Shown: positions 23,648 to 36,537 of the stretch, piece by piece
Layout: every line of letters starts with the position of its first letter
Position numbering within the stretch: the stretch's first letter is position 1
Assembly (NCBI GenBank): GCA_905250075.1
Contig: CAJNOP010000062.1
Coordinates: forward strand, 129,170 to 193,169
Length of the DNA: 64,000 bases
From: Rotaria sp. Silwood1
Lineage: Eukaryota > Rotifera > Eurotatoria > Philodinida > Philodinidae
Direction of reading: 5' to 3'
The notes under the pieces: model-generated
The model's database searches: none
Told to the model about the DNA's origin: nothing
What the model saw: only the letters and a program-made list of their open reading frames with translations
Position numbers and translations under genes: made by a program

Positions 23648-26600
23648 TTCTGACATCTAACCTAGATCTCTAACATTTAAAATGGTGGAGAAATCTGACA
23701 CACATAGAAATATCAAAACCAAAAATCATATTACAAGAAAAACACAAAATAACTTTCAAGGCTTTTTCCTCCATAAATTGATATACAAAGAATCTTCGAG
23801 TAGTTTTTCATATATTACTAATTCGAGTGAATCAAACGAACGCATATAAGGATTTAAAAGAAACATTTGTTTTTTTTTTCATATCGACATATTACGCTTG
23901 CCAAAATATCAATCAAAATTCAGCTATGTAAAAAAAAAATGTATAAAGTCATGTACATTGATAGTACCATATTGTATTCATCATGATTAATAATTTGATA
24001 ATGAAAAATGTATGAAAAATAAATGAGTAAACAGTGATTCATAGCCTATTTTATATTGGTGAAATAATAGTGAAAAAATCTCATTTTCGAGTGTTCTATT
24101 CATTTACCATGACTAGCAATGCATAATAGTCATGTCTATCAATATCAAACGTCAACAGAAAAGCTTGAAACACTTTGAAACCCAGAGTTGTAAAAAAAAG
24201 AGCGTTATTTTCTTCTGTGTAAGGACTCAGAAAAACCTATAGAATATCCTTAAATCTCAATATAAAATCAATAAATTGTAGTACATTCAAGAGTAAACAT
24301 TTTGCTCTGTCTAATGAGCTAAAAATTAAACAATTGACCTTTTCTAAGCAGGACCTCAAACTTTTGGCTAGCTTCTGATCGTCATTCTACTGCGATATAC
24401 TGATATGAGTGTGCACAAACGTGCGACATGTAGATACAGTTTATGAATACATTAATTAAAGAGAAATAGATGGTCTAATGTTTATATTTTTCTTTGACTA
24501 TTACCACAATTAAAAGCTCAATATTATTTGTTTATTAATTAGTGTACAACTACGCTAACACAGAAGAAAAAAATGTCCTATTTTTCATCGACAAACAGAG
24601 TTTTATATGCAATAAATATAATATTAAAAAATACTATTTTGATATGATTAATTGATCGATAAATTAGAACCAAGAAGGCTAAAGGTTTTTCTCGAAGCGC
24701 TATTAATATTATATCCCATACGACATACAATGTAATTAATTGACGGTACTGTCTTATTTCAAAATATGTCCTTCGTTGATTTGTTTTGTTATTTTTTAGC
24801 TTTAACTCTTGAAAAACAGGTCACTTTGAATACAATCGATGGTAGTAAAAATCAATCACTTGACTTTTCAAAATTTATTTTTTGATAACTAATGATCCAG
24901 ATCAAATTGAAAAAACTTCGTTTCTTTTATGCCTATTATTTTTCTTATTACATAGGTAATATTCTTTTTTAGTTCTTTTGCATATTATTAGTAAGTTAAA
25001 TAACATCAACATTCCTACGCTACATGCCCATTAACTATTTTATTTATATTACATCTATATATTATCATACTGATGTTGCTGATATGTTTTTCACTTGATA
25101 AGATACAACGAAAGATTAAAATACAAAAAAAAGTAAACGAAATATAGGTATGAGAATAAGTTTTTCCAATGATATGACTACTACTTATGCGTCGTATTTA
25201 TGTTTTTACTCTTTGTTCACTATAATATATAATAAAAAAAATGTTAGTATAAATATATGATAATAAGGTTTTCATTGATGTTAAAATCATATTTTTGACA
25301 ACGCTTTCTTGTTTGAAAAATGTAGTTCTAACTATTCTCTATCTACTATACAAATTTCAAGTATTAGCGATTCTTACTAGTCTCTCTAAAAAATTCCTAA
25401 CTCACCTAAGGGAATATTATTATCGCTTTAGAACCATTCTCCCTTTCTGAGGTTTATGCCGAGCAGCTTATCAGACATATTTGAAAGTTTCAAAGTAGAT
25501 AGATCTCAATGAGTAGAGCAAAAGTTGTGATAGACTCCAAATTTTCAAACATTTCTTTCCAGAAAATATATGCGAATGGTGCGATATTTTTGAAAACAGC
25601 AAACGATAGACACCTCAAGTAATGCGAGTTCTTCTGCTAGGAATTTCGAGAGATGAGTTTAATGAATGTACTAACTAGCAACAAAAGAGTCCTCATTTGT
25701 ATGATATTTGACATAGAACACGTCAAAGCTATACTAAAAGCCCAAAAAATTTTCGATTTTATCATCCGGAAATGACGGCGAATCTACTTAAGGAGGTCTT
25801 CCTTTCATAATTGAAAAAAATTTTTTTTTTATGACCATCGTATCATCAGAGATAGTATCTATCTATTGAGTGCGTTTGGCATCCGAAAGTTGTCTTTGAA
25901 CATTAAAAAATTCGAGAAGAAATCAAATTAACGAAAACTATGTTGTTTTACCTTTTTCTTTCTCAAACCAACTTCTTCATGCAATCGAGTGAAAACTTTT
26001 GTCATATTATACTATACAGGGTGTTTGGGATAATTAGTTATTTTTATTTCAAAAAATATTATTCTCGTGATCTTTAGTAGCTCTTACAAAAAAGCATGTA
26101 CTTTTTACGGTCTCTTCTATATTTAATAAAAAGACATTCACCCAAAAAAGTGTCTAGTATCTGTACAGACGTTTTCAGCTTAATAGAACATAACATCTCG
26201 AAGACACTAGACAAAAATCAGAACCATCAAATTTTCCGATATGCTACTCTCCAGAAACTTCTGAAATGTTTCTAGGCTATATGAAACTTTACTAGAAAAA
26301 TGTCTATAAGTAAAATATTGTCCAAAAGATTTTACAATCAAAAATAAATTGCTTAGTTCATCATTAGATCAAACATGTATCAATGCATTTTTATCCCGCA
26401 CATACGTATGTAGGCAACAAAAGGACGCAGAAAATTCGATAATATTTCATTTTTAAAGAAAAAACAATTTTCTATTTGCCAAATGTGTGAAAAACACAGT
26501 TTTGTATCTCTTTCAAAATCTCGTCACTGAAGTGTTAACTTCACATGATGTTTTTACGCTATTTAAATTGATTAGTAAAATCTCGTTTTTTTATTTCCGT

Positions 26601-27204
26601 AAGATTTAGTTTTCAGGTGCTTTATATATAAACATGCTTAGAATCAATTCTTTCACTTCTTCCGTTAGTTTCCTAGCAAAGCTAGAAAAACTAGAATTAA
26701 AACATCACTAAAATTTGATACTGATTTTATATATTTGACGATTCGAAAATTGTTGACAGTGAGCAAGCCACACCCTATAAACACATAGTCTTTAAATATT
26801 GACCAGCAGTGTCTGACGTAATGATAACATGAATAATTAAAGTACAATCTCATTACAATGACGATGCATTTTTTTAACTCCATAAAAAAAAATCTTTTCT
26901 CCTTTTATCGTGGCAAAATAAAATTATGTACTCATATTTTGCTGTTCTACTCGCTTTTTTTCCGTTTAACCTCAAAAGTACCGAATACTCTAATTCAAAT
27001 AACGGATACAGAACAGGAGCATGCAATTCCTCTATAAATGATCGCAGAAAAAGCATTGAATGCAGAGAAAGAAAGAAAGAAGTAAGTTGTTTATAGAAGT
27101 TTATCTTTTCTTTAATAGAAGTGCCATCACTAATTTTATTCTTTTCTTTTGATTATTTTAGACACTATAGTGTTTGATTTCTCGTTTGATAAAAAAAAAC
27201 TCCA
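23648..27204. other. Long AT-rich non-coding stretch
   Basis: About 3.5 kb with no open frame that reads as a protein. The frames at 26665 and 26874 (minus) are Phe/Lys-rich by composition. A CAGGGTGTTTGGGA motif near 26019 resembles a transposon end but has no partner here. Confidence 0.6.
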
Positions 27205-28211
27205 ATGATGGTTAAACATATTTTGAGACAAGTATAAATGAAAGATCAACTTTTTCACAAATCATAACAAGTTATATTTTCAATTTTTATTTTTGAAAAG
27301 TTATTTGAACATGAATCATCAACATATACATATCTCTTAGCTGATTTAACAACAAAAGAAGCTTTGATTATTGATCCTGTTATTGATACTGTTGAACGTG
27401 ATGCTAAACTTATTCAACAACTTGGACTCAAATTACGATATGCAGGTATTTGAAAAACCTACTTTTAAAAACAAGTCATCATTGTTCATATTCGTTTTTA
27501 GTCAATACACATGTTCATGCTGATCATATAACAGGAAGTGGTAAATTGAAAATATTATTTCCAGGATGTAAAAGTATTCTTTCGATTGAAAGTGGAGCTA
27601 AAGCAGATATTTATGTAAAAGATGGTGAATTCATCAAAATTGGAGAATCAGATAAAACACCATTGACACTTGAATGTCGAGCAACTCCTGGTCATACAAA
27701 TGGTAAGTAAAGAATTTCAAATATAATTGATATTAATCATATAAAAGAAAATGATTTCAGGTTGTATGAGTTTTGTTTGGCATGATTATGGAGCTGTATT
27801 TACAGGTGATACTCTTTTAATTCGTGGTTGTGGTCGAACTGATTTTCAACAAGGAAGTTCTGATACACTTTATACATCGATACAAACAAAAATATTTACA
27901 TTACCTGATCATTATCTTGTTTATCCAGCACATGATTATACAGGTATTTCATTGATTTTTTCTTCGTAGAAAAATTTGTAAAAATATTTATTTAGGACAA
28001 ACATGTTCAAGTATTTTTGAGGAAAAAACTTATAATCCAAGGTTAACTAAATCACGAGAAGAATTTATTGAAATAATGGCTAATCTGAAACTTAGCTATC
28101 CTAAACAAATTGGTAAGAATAGATGTGATTTGTAATCAATATTTACTTTGTTTTTATTTAGATAAAGCTCTTCCTGTAAATTTGGTTTGTGGATTACAAG
28201 GAGATATATAA
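27205..28211 (+). CDS. ETHE1: ETHE1-type persulfide dioxygenase
   Basis: Six exons, 27205-27231, 27301-27445, 27502-27702, 27761-27943, 27996-28112 and 28162-28211, with consistent phases give 240 residues. The family oxidises glutathione persulfide to sulfite in mitochondrial sulfide breakdown. The metallo-beta-lactamase motif THVHADH (His61, His63, Asp65, His66) is intact, as are PGHTNG (His122), FTGD (Asp141) and [19 protein letters not shown] is an ETHE1 hallmark. The first tiny exon (MMVKHILRQ) joins [13 protein letters not shown], matching the start of the conserved domain. No obvious mitochondrial presequence precedes it, so it may be cytosolic or have an unseen 5' exon. Tail to tail with a YeeE/YedE-type gene. 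Confidence 0.95.
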
Positions 28212-28995
28212 TTCCCTGCTTTTTTTTTGAACATTCTTTTTTTTCTACGCTGCCATCTAAATAAAATAAATTCTTTTCATAAATATAAGCTTTAATTATC
28301 AACGTGATAGTCTCGCTTTTTTTTCTTTGTTTTTAATAAACATCAACTTCTTTCATTTGAATTTATTGGATGAACGTCATTTTGTAGGAAAGAAAAGCTG
28401 AATTACATGATTACTATGATTTATTTTCCGCCAAAAGTAAATCATATAGATACCCAATGATATATTAATAAAAAGAAAGAAGAAAGTGCATAGTACGGTA
28501 AATGTACAGAGATATTCAAATGAAAAAAAATATATTTTCATTGTTCAATTGTATTCGATCTAGTAACTTCGTCTACGCATACTAAATTATACTTTTCTGA
28601 ATACATTTATAGCTCAGCAATATAATTCTTATTGTGAACTTTTCAAAAGACAAAATGCTAGATTATTGTTAATCTTCATACTATCATATTTAATATCTAA
28701 ACATGAATAATACAATGAGTGAACATTTCATTTTTTTTTTTGAGACTTATATTATTTGAAAGAGCATAAGCTTACACAAATTCAGCATAATGATGATTGA
28801 TGCATATTTGAAAAAGAACAAAAAAACAAGACATGACATATATTTTCCTTTCCTTTATTTTTAGTATTTTTTAACGTTGCACTATATTCATATGCATAAA
28901 CTGTTCATTCTCTTTGATAATTATTGTTCCTATTACTTCGTCTTTTCTCACATATTAAATGAGCCCAATATTTATTATGGTTAAAATTACTTTTG
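28212..28995. other. Convergent intergenic spacer
   Basis: About 780 bp between the 3' ends of the ETHE1 and YeeE/YedE-type genes. AT-rich, with no gene or repeat recognised. Confidence 0.55.
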
Positions 28996-30001
28996 TCAAC
29001 TAATATAGAATATTTTTTGATAAATATAGTTAATAATAATTAACCTTTTAGAGATTTTGAAAAGAAACCATTCAGTTTTACTTAATGAAGCACTAAAACC
29101 AAAAATAATACCACCGCCAAATATACACGCTGTGGTAATGAATGAACTCAACAGAAGATGCGTCATACCTTGACAATTAGAAAATAGATTTATACTTATA
29201 TAGCAAATGAGAAACCAATTCTATTTTTACCTGACATTCCTTGACCACTCGTACAACCCTCGGCATATCGTGTTCCTAAGAGTAATAAAAATTCTCCAAG
29301 AATACTACCGAGTATATTTGTTCTGTTTTCTGAGCTTAATGGAATTGTTTTTGATAAACATGCTGATAGAGCACTGTCACCAACAGCTCCTAAAACAAAT
29401 AGAATTGCTACATGATTTTTAGCTTCACAGATAAATGAGTTCAACTATGGTAATAGTCGACCAATTATTTTAATGTGACACACTTGTGCAGCAAATACCG
29501 TAAATGCTGATGAAATTCCTAATGATTTTTCGAGGAAAAATATAAATAAAGAATTGTAAAAGACTCACAATGGCACAACAAGTTGTTGGTGGCCAAGCAG
29601 CCAAACTCAAACAATTGTCTAATGCTTGACTTAGATTAAGAGTACCTTTTTCTAATAGCCTAGGATTTAAATTGGATTTCCAAGGAACAGCAAATTCAAA
29701 GCCAATAGGAACACCAAGAAGGATAAGACCAAACATCGAATGAAAAAGAAGATTGGGAACATGAAATATATTACAAATACGTCGAAGCATAAGAGATGAT
29801 GAAGGTAATTCTTCTTTTGAAACGCGTTTACGGACAAGTATATAATAAAAATAAGTGCACTAAAAGACATATAAAATGAAAAACAATATTAAATATCAAG
29901 TAATAATTATAGTTACACTTGAACAAAGACTCTTCCTGGACAACTACCACACGTAATCATGCCTAATTCAATCAGATTACCATCAAATATATAGTGAAGA
30001 A
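28996..30001 (-). CDS. YeeE/YedE-type sulfur transport membrane protein, 5' part not found
   Basis: Exons on the minus strand: 29919-30001, about 29569-29859, 29484-29518, 29231-29444 and 28996-29168. Typical motifs are present: GMITCGSCPGRVFVQ in the first exon and GTRYAEGCTSGQGMSG at the end of the fourth, followed by a hydrophobic IFGGGIIFGF segment. Several membrane helices are predicted (HSMFGLILLGVPIGF, VAILFVLGAVG). The conserved Cys in GSCPG and GCTSG fit the YeeE/YedE family, which imports thiosulfate or other reduced sulfur. The join of exons 2 and 3 is uncertain: the good donor GTGAGT breaks the frame, while a weaker GTCTTT donor 4 bases on keeps it. No start Met was found; a foldback transposon begins 85 bp upstream of the first visible exon. 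Confidence 0.72.
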
Positions 30002-30086
30002 CTAAAATTTTCAACTGTCACTGTCAAATAAATCTAACACACATGTACAAAATCTGTGAACAACATGTCTAATCCATTTTCGTCTA

Positions 30087-30903
30087 CAGTGGACGTCAAA
30101 AGTCTTGCCTCATGTTTTTGTTTTGATTTGCATTTCAAAAATACACAACATAGATTCTATTTTCTTTTATTTCTACGGATAGCGGAGCTCGAGTACTATA
30201 TGTATGTATATATTTGAAATGAATAACGATTGAATATAAAATAAATGAAAAAAAAACAAACTTCAGTACTACGAAAAAACTACATGCGAAACTACAAAAT
30301 TATATGATTATTATCAGTTTTAATAGTTTTAGTTAGGTAGGAGTGATGCAAAAATTGAGTAAAACTATTTTTTGATATTATCAAATGGTTCGATAGATTT
30401 CGACGAGCTCTACAAAACTGTTTATATTAGAGGTTTTTTAAGCCTTTTTGGAGCACAAAATTACAAAAACTGGCATTTGTATGTTTGTTTCTTTGAACAG
30501 AAAAATTGTCGATTTTTCGTATAGAACAAATAAAATATGTGCGAGTTTTTTGTAACTTTTCGTCCCAGAAAAAGGTTTAAAAAATTTTAAAATAAACAAT
30601 TTTCTAGAGCCTGTTGAGATCTATCGAACCATTTAAAAATATAAAAACCTTGCTCAATGTTTTGCGTTACTCGCAGCTTACTAAAATTCATAACAGCCAT
30701 ATCATTTTCTAGTTTTTTTCGTAGTACTGAAGTTTGTTTTTTTTTCCTATATTTTATATTCAACCGTTATTCATTTCAAATATATACATACAGTACTCGA
30801 GCTCCGCTATCCGTAGAAAAAAAAAGAAAATAGAATCTATGTCGTGTAGTTTTGAAATGCGAGTCAAAACAAAAAAGTGAGGCGAGACTTTTAATGTCCA
30901 CTG
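30087..30903. mobile_element. Foldback element with mariner-like ends (817 bp)
   Basis: CAGTGGACGTCAAAAGTC at the left end matches the inverse of the right end (GACTTTTAATGTCCACTG) with two differences. It is flanked by TA (30085-30086, 30904-30905), the Tc1/mariner target. The outer ~200 bp of each arm match closely (compare ACTCGAGCTCCGCTATCCGT near 30800 with its inverse near 30180). Weaker pairing continues to the centre near 30495, so the whole element folds on itself. No transposase frame. Confidence 0.88.
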
Positions 30904-30905
30904 TA

Positions 30906-31686
30906 AATTGAGTTATCCTCGGTTTGATTTTTTTTCAAAAATCTTTATTTTAAAAACATTATTGTATCACAGGATTTGTTATACAAACTATTTAATATCA
31001 AAGAATTCCTCAGCGAATCTCTTCTAGAGATATATATCTCGATTGACATTCTCGTGCATTTAACTTCGTAACACGAATCGATCCCTTAGTGAATACATTC
31101 TAAACATAGCAGAATCAATTTATATCGATGAATCATTATTCTAAATTTTTTACAACTAACTAACAACATCGGACAACTCAATGATTAAAGCGATGACTTC
31201 CCAATTCATATATCCATAATTCAAAATCTTATTCGGTTCACTTTCTTTTTTGTTACTCAGGCTTTTAGTTTTGGTAATATGTCATAAAATGAATCCTATT
31301 AAAATCGTACAACATAATACTGAAAAACTGTATCTTCACAGATCTATTCTAAATATATATGATTTTTTCAGCAAGTTTGTTACAAAATCTCTCATATCAA
31401 AAATTTTGAAGATTTCAACATGAATTCATTGTTTTTTTGCAGCTAAAGTTCTATACTTTCATCAATGCAGTTGTTAAGTGAACGAAAGAGAATCAGGACT
31501 CGATGTGAGAAGTAGTGACATCTTATGTCTAGAGACATACGTATTTTAGTATGTTTCTTCCAATCGAATATTTTGTATGATAAACCAACGAAAGATTACT
31601 TATTCGATCTTATGTCAAAAATATTTATTTTGTGATTATCAGAAAAATCTCATGTATGAAGAATTTTTTTTTTTTGTATTTTTCAG
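30906..31686. other. Intergenic, nothing seen
   Basis: AT-rich, no protein-like frame on either strand. The last part is the 5' flank of the B-box gene. Confidence 0.5.
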
Positions 31687-33966
31687 ATGGATAATTCATC
31701 ATTTAAAATATGTTCAACATGTGAAAACGAAAATATTACGAAACCAAAAATGGGAATTCATCCATGTCATGGATGTCAATTATCATTTTGTTTAATGCAT
31801 CTTATGAAACATAGAGAAGAACTTTTAAAAAAACTTGATTTAGTTATTATTCAACGAGATGAATTATTTGAATCAATATTTAAAAATGTGAATTTTAGTA
31901 ATGAAAATATTGAAAAATCTCTACAAAATATTGATGAATGGGAAACAAAAATGCATGAATCAGTGTGAGTACAATAAAGAATACTAACAATAAACAGTGA
32001 TTTTCGATCGATTTCATCATTACACAAAGACATACTGACGAAGAAAACTACTTAGGTTGCTACTCGCCTTTTGAGCTCATATTGAGTTAACAAGAAGACT
32101 TTGAAAAGACTATAAAAACTTGAAAGTGATCATGCTCGTGGGCTTCTGCACCTGAGTTATCACTATTTTAATGAATTTTCGAAATCAGCTTTAGATATTT
32201 ACCAAAACATCAAATAGTGGAATTCAAATCTGAAATTTCCGATCGAAAAGAATGTTCCTTTGTCGAAATATTGAATTTTCTGAAAAATAGTTGTTTGCTA
32301 CCAAAATCGAGCTTAGTTGAAAATTTCCTGAGGCATAAGAACTCTTCATAAAAAAAAAAACTTCAGATTCAATTATTCGGTTGACTTCTCGTTCTTCTTT
32401 TGCGAGATGTGTTCAGTGAAAACTAATAGATAAAAATCTTGTAGACAAAATTTTCAACTCATGAATTTAACTTATGTTAAAAGAACAAAAAAAATACTGC
32501 GACAGTTCTTCAAGAAGGATGAAAGACGTGAAGAATTCTCAAATGAAAATATGGTAATCAGTCTAGTGGAAAATATCTATGATAGTTTGTATTTGACAAA
32601 ATGATGTACCCATTCTCCTATGCACGAGTGTTCCTAGCGACGGAATGATCTTCCCAATTTGGACAGTCTTGAGACACTTTTACTCCTATGCACAAAAATC
32701 TTACATACATCGATAGAAAAAAAAATCATATTAGTTATATGATGTGTACATTCAAGATGGGAGAAATTTCTAGCATTTTAGGAAAAATTTATTTCTATAA
32801 TTTGATTTATTCCTATCAGACATCAAGTTGCCGAACGAAGTCGTGATAATGTTCGAGTTGAATGTACTAGACAATTGAATGAAATAAAAGTACAATATGA
32901 TGAATTTACGAAAGTCTTATCTGAAACACGTGAAAATGATAATTTTTTTGAAAACGATATCGAACAATTATCAATTAAGTTAGAACAATTTAAACAAGAA
33001 ATTCATAAAATTAATATTGTTCTTCAATTAAATCATATCGATAATATCAATTGGTCTCATTCAGTTAATCTTAAACAAGAAGAAAAATCTATAGTATCCT
33101 ATTTGAATAATTCACAATTATTATTCGAACGAAAAATTATTTCATTACATAATCGAAATTGTTTTTTTCTGGCTGCATCTAATATACATATATTAGCTTA
33201 TATTCTAAGTATTAATCTCAATGAAAATCGTCTTATTCTCTATAATGCTTTGGATGGAATTGAACTTTGTTCAACTGAACTTGATATTCGATTTGGTAAT
33301 GTCTGTGATATAATCTATGCTGAAACACTCAATCGTTGTTTTCTTGTTGTCTGTAGACAAGCAATTCTTATTTATAATCCTCAACAAATGACTTTTACAA
33401 TTATATCTGAAATAAAACCAATTGATGAACATCCATTTTGGTCAATAACTATTTCATCAAATACAAATGATGCTTATCTTAATGTAGATAGTAATGGTTA
33501 TATTGAACGATGGTCAACAGAAACACATCCAAATTGGAAATTAATTAAACGTTGGACTATTCAAGAAATTTTAGAAGATTTTGATCAAGGTATTCGAATG
33601 ATTCGAATATGTGAAAATAAAAATCAATTAGCTATTGTTGTACTTCAACAAGATAAATATTGGCGTATTGATTTATTTGATCTTAATCTACAATTAATTA
33701 GTCGTGGTAGAAAATTAAATATTTCACATGGAATAGATAAAATTAGTTTTGGTTGTCGTCTTTTAGTTTTACCTGATGATAATGATGAAACATGGCTATT
33801 AACAGAAAGAACAACACATTCATTATGGTATATCAAGGGTTTAATATCAAAACAAATTGATAAAGATGTTCATAGTGCATGTTTAATAATAAATAATAAT
33901 CAACAACGAAAAATTGTTGTCAGTTATAGTAATGAACCGAAACGAATTGAAATTTTTAATCTTTAA
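31687..33966 (+). CDS. B-box-type zinc finger, coiled-coil protein with propeller-like tail
   Basis: Two exons, 31687-31964 and 32820-33966, joined in phase 2 across an 855-bp intron, give 474 residues. Residues 9-42 contain a Cys/His zinc finger (C9-x2-C12, C27-x2-C30, C35-x2-H38-x3-H42) like a B-box. Residues about 45-185 are charged and helical, likely a coiled coil. The rest alternates short hydrophobic strands (ILAYILSINLNENRLILYN, RCFLVVCRQAILIYNP), suggesting a beta-propeller, but no clean WD or NHL repeat is visible. The layout resembles TRIM-like proteins lacking a RING. Function unknown; protein binding is likely. The intron is much longer than the local norm. Confidence 0.75.
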
Positions 33967-34059
33967 ATTTAATATTTTATTCAAATTATTTTGATCTGAA
34001 TATTTTTTTATTCTTCTATATTTTTCTTAAAATATTTTTAGATGATGAAAAATTGATTA

Positions 34060-34258
34060 ATGAAGCGTTCATCTTCATCCCTTGATCAACAATTAACTAA
34101 CAATGATGATAAAATACATCAAGAGTCTTATGCAAAAATGGTTCGACGTTCGTCATCTCGATCGGAATTTAATAACGAAGAAAAAAATCAATATAATAAA
34201 CAAACAACAGCAGTGGATCAGCGCGTTGTACGGCAAGATTTACTCTGCTTTTTGGAGG
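34060..34258 (+). CDS. Candidate 5' exon (possibly of NOL9), tentative
   Basis: An open frame starting MKRSSSSLDQQLTNNDDKIH is hydrophilic and protein-like to a possible donor (GAGG|GTATTT) at 34258. It could be a basic N-terminal exon of the NOL9 gene 2.3 kb downstream. Its phase-1 donor does not fit the phase-0 start of the exon at 36538, so an exon between them is missing or this is a separate small gene. Confidence 0.3.
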
Positions 34259-36537
34259 GTATTTTTTTATCAACCATCCGAAAAATTTCAAACTTCGAAC
34301 TACTTTTTTCTTATCAAAATTGAATATGAAAAAAGAAACCTGTGAGAACAGCTTCCTTAGCAGTAAAATATGAAAGTCCTATGTTTCTTTAGCCTTATTA
34401 TACTAATACAAAATATATAAAGGTGCTTTATTGTTTGTTTTCTTTGCTACAATTCACTCTTTGTCTTTTATGTCCATACTCGGTTGCTAATGAACTCGGG
34501 GGAAGTAATCTCATGTCAGTTGTTCTCGATTGATATGACCTAGAGGGAACAGTAAAACTCTCAGTTTACACTTAAACTCCACTATTTTCCTTAAAAATTG
34601 ATGTGAGTTTCACAAAACCGCATAATTTAAATTTGAAATATGTTCAGATTTCCAAAGAAAAGTAAATTTCTGACAGACCGAAGGAATTTATCAAAGAAAG
34701 AGATACAGAAGTTAACTGATAACTTTCGAAATGTCATAATATTTACCCTAATCTGTCATTAAGCAATAGTATATAGATAAAAAAATTGCGAAACTTCTTG
34801 AAATAAGACTAAGAAATATCTACGTGAATCAAAAAATGACTCATCCACTACAAAGTTACTTCTAGATGATTTCGATAATTAATACTTTGCCTAAAGAAAA
34901 TCTCTTGGATTTTTCAAAAACTGCCAAACAAACCATGATAGCATCATTACGGAGCTCTTGAAAATACCAAACTATTTAATACAAATTGCTGTGCACCATC
35001 TAGCTATTCTAGGAAATTTCAGTAAATATATAAATGGGCAAATATGAAAATAAACAATGATCTATTTTTAATTATTTTATGTTCGCATCTGTCTTATCTT
35101 TTCCATGTAAAAATGCTAATGATCGTCATTTTGATTATTAATTATTTTTCATGAAATCTCAAAGGAAACATTATCTATTAATATTTTTTATTTTAAACTT
35201 GATTGTGAAAGAAATTTTTCTTTGCTGATATGACGTAAAATTTTAGGAATTTCCTTAATTCAACACTTAAAAGTTGCCATTATTCTTACTATTTACCATT
35301 GATAAATTCAATGTTCAGGGTACTTTAATTTGATATAAAACTTGTTGTTGATTTTATTTGAAATCATAGCGTTACCTCCCTGAAAAAACATTTTTACCCA
35401 TTCTGAGCATAGAAAGTTATTTCATAACTCCTGCATTCACTGAAATATCCTAGTAATTTCATTGTTTATTGCAATTGCCTAGGAATTTGAGTATGCATTG
35501 AAATTTCCTAGTTATTTCAAAGATTTCTAAGAAATTACAAGAATTACGAATATTTTGAATAGTAGGCTTTCATTCTTCGTATGAAACTATATCGATATTA
35601 AATCGAATATATATATATACATAGTAATTTTCATATCTACTAAAGCTTGCTGGCAGTTTCACAGTAATTACTAAAATTCAGTCTATGCTTTGCATGGAGC
35701 ACTTTTTTGCAGAAACTTTTGAATATTATTTTTTTTGGATGTTTAGATTTTCTGATAGTAGTTGGAAATTTCTTTTCTTGTGGATTGTTCGTAATTAAAA
35801 TCATCTGGAAGTTGCGCAGCCATATAACATGAACTTCGAAATTTTCTTGTCGTGTAGGCTTAAACATCGAAATTTCGTAGATATTTACTTCTACTCTCTT
35901 GATTATTTTAGAAAATTTTCTGGAAAGTTAAGTATTTTCCAGTAAATGATGTAAATGGCTTCTAAGAAAATTATGGTAAGTTTCAATCTTGCTTGCTGAT
36001 ATTATTTTATGTGGTGAATAGTTTTCATGAAAGAAAGTTACTTGTTTTTGGAAATCTGAACATTGCAGAAAAGTTAAATTTGTCTGATAATAAATCTAAT
36101 ATTTGTTTGTATACTAAGATAACAGTCTTGATCTTGTTTAGGATTTTATATCAAATGATTGAAGAGTCGTACCACATAGGACGTTCACTTCTATTTAAAT
36201 ACATTTTGTATTGCAAACTTTATTCTATTAAAATAAATTTTTCTTACAGTTTTTCTGTTAACGAATTATTATTGTGTCTTATCATGTACACTTTGAGTCA
36301 AAAACTACAGGAAGTGATGTAGCATTTGTCAACTTTTAAAATATACAGTTTTTCATAGAAGTTCAGGATGTGAGATCCTCTCAGAGATTTTCGAATGAAA
36401 GAAGCTAATATTTTTAGGAACAAAAACTGGTTGTTTTAGACAGAAAATATATCATTTTCACGTGTTCGATAGAAATTGCTTATAGTAATGAGAGAATTTC
36501 ACATAACCATTTGATTTTTTTTTCAAATATTATTTAG

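Noticed and set aside
26015-26040. Transposon-like end TACAGGGTGTTTGGGATAAT
   Set aside because: No inverted partner or flanking duplication was found within the window.
35993-36322. Plus frame of 109 codons in the gap before NOL9
   Set aside because: Hydrophobic residues follow AT-rich composition; no motif, and no splice sites tie it to NOL9.
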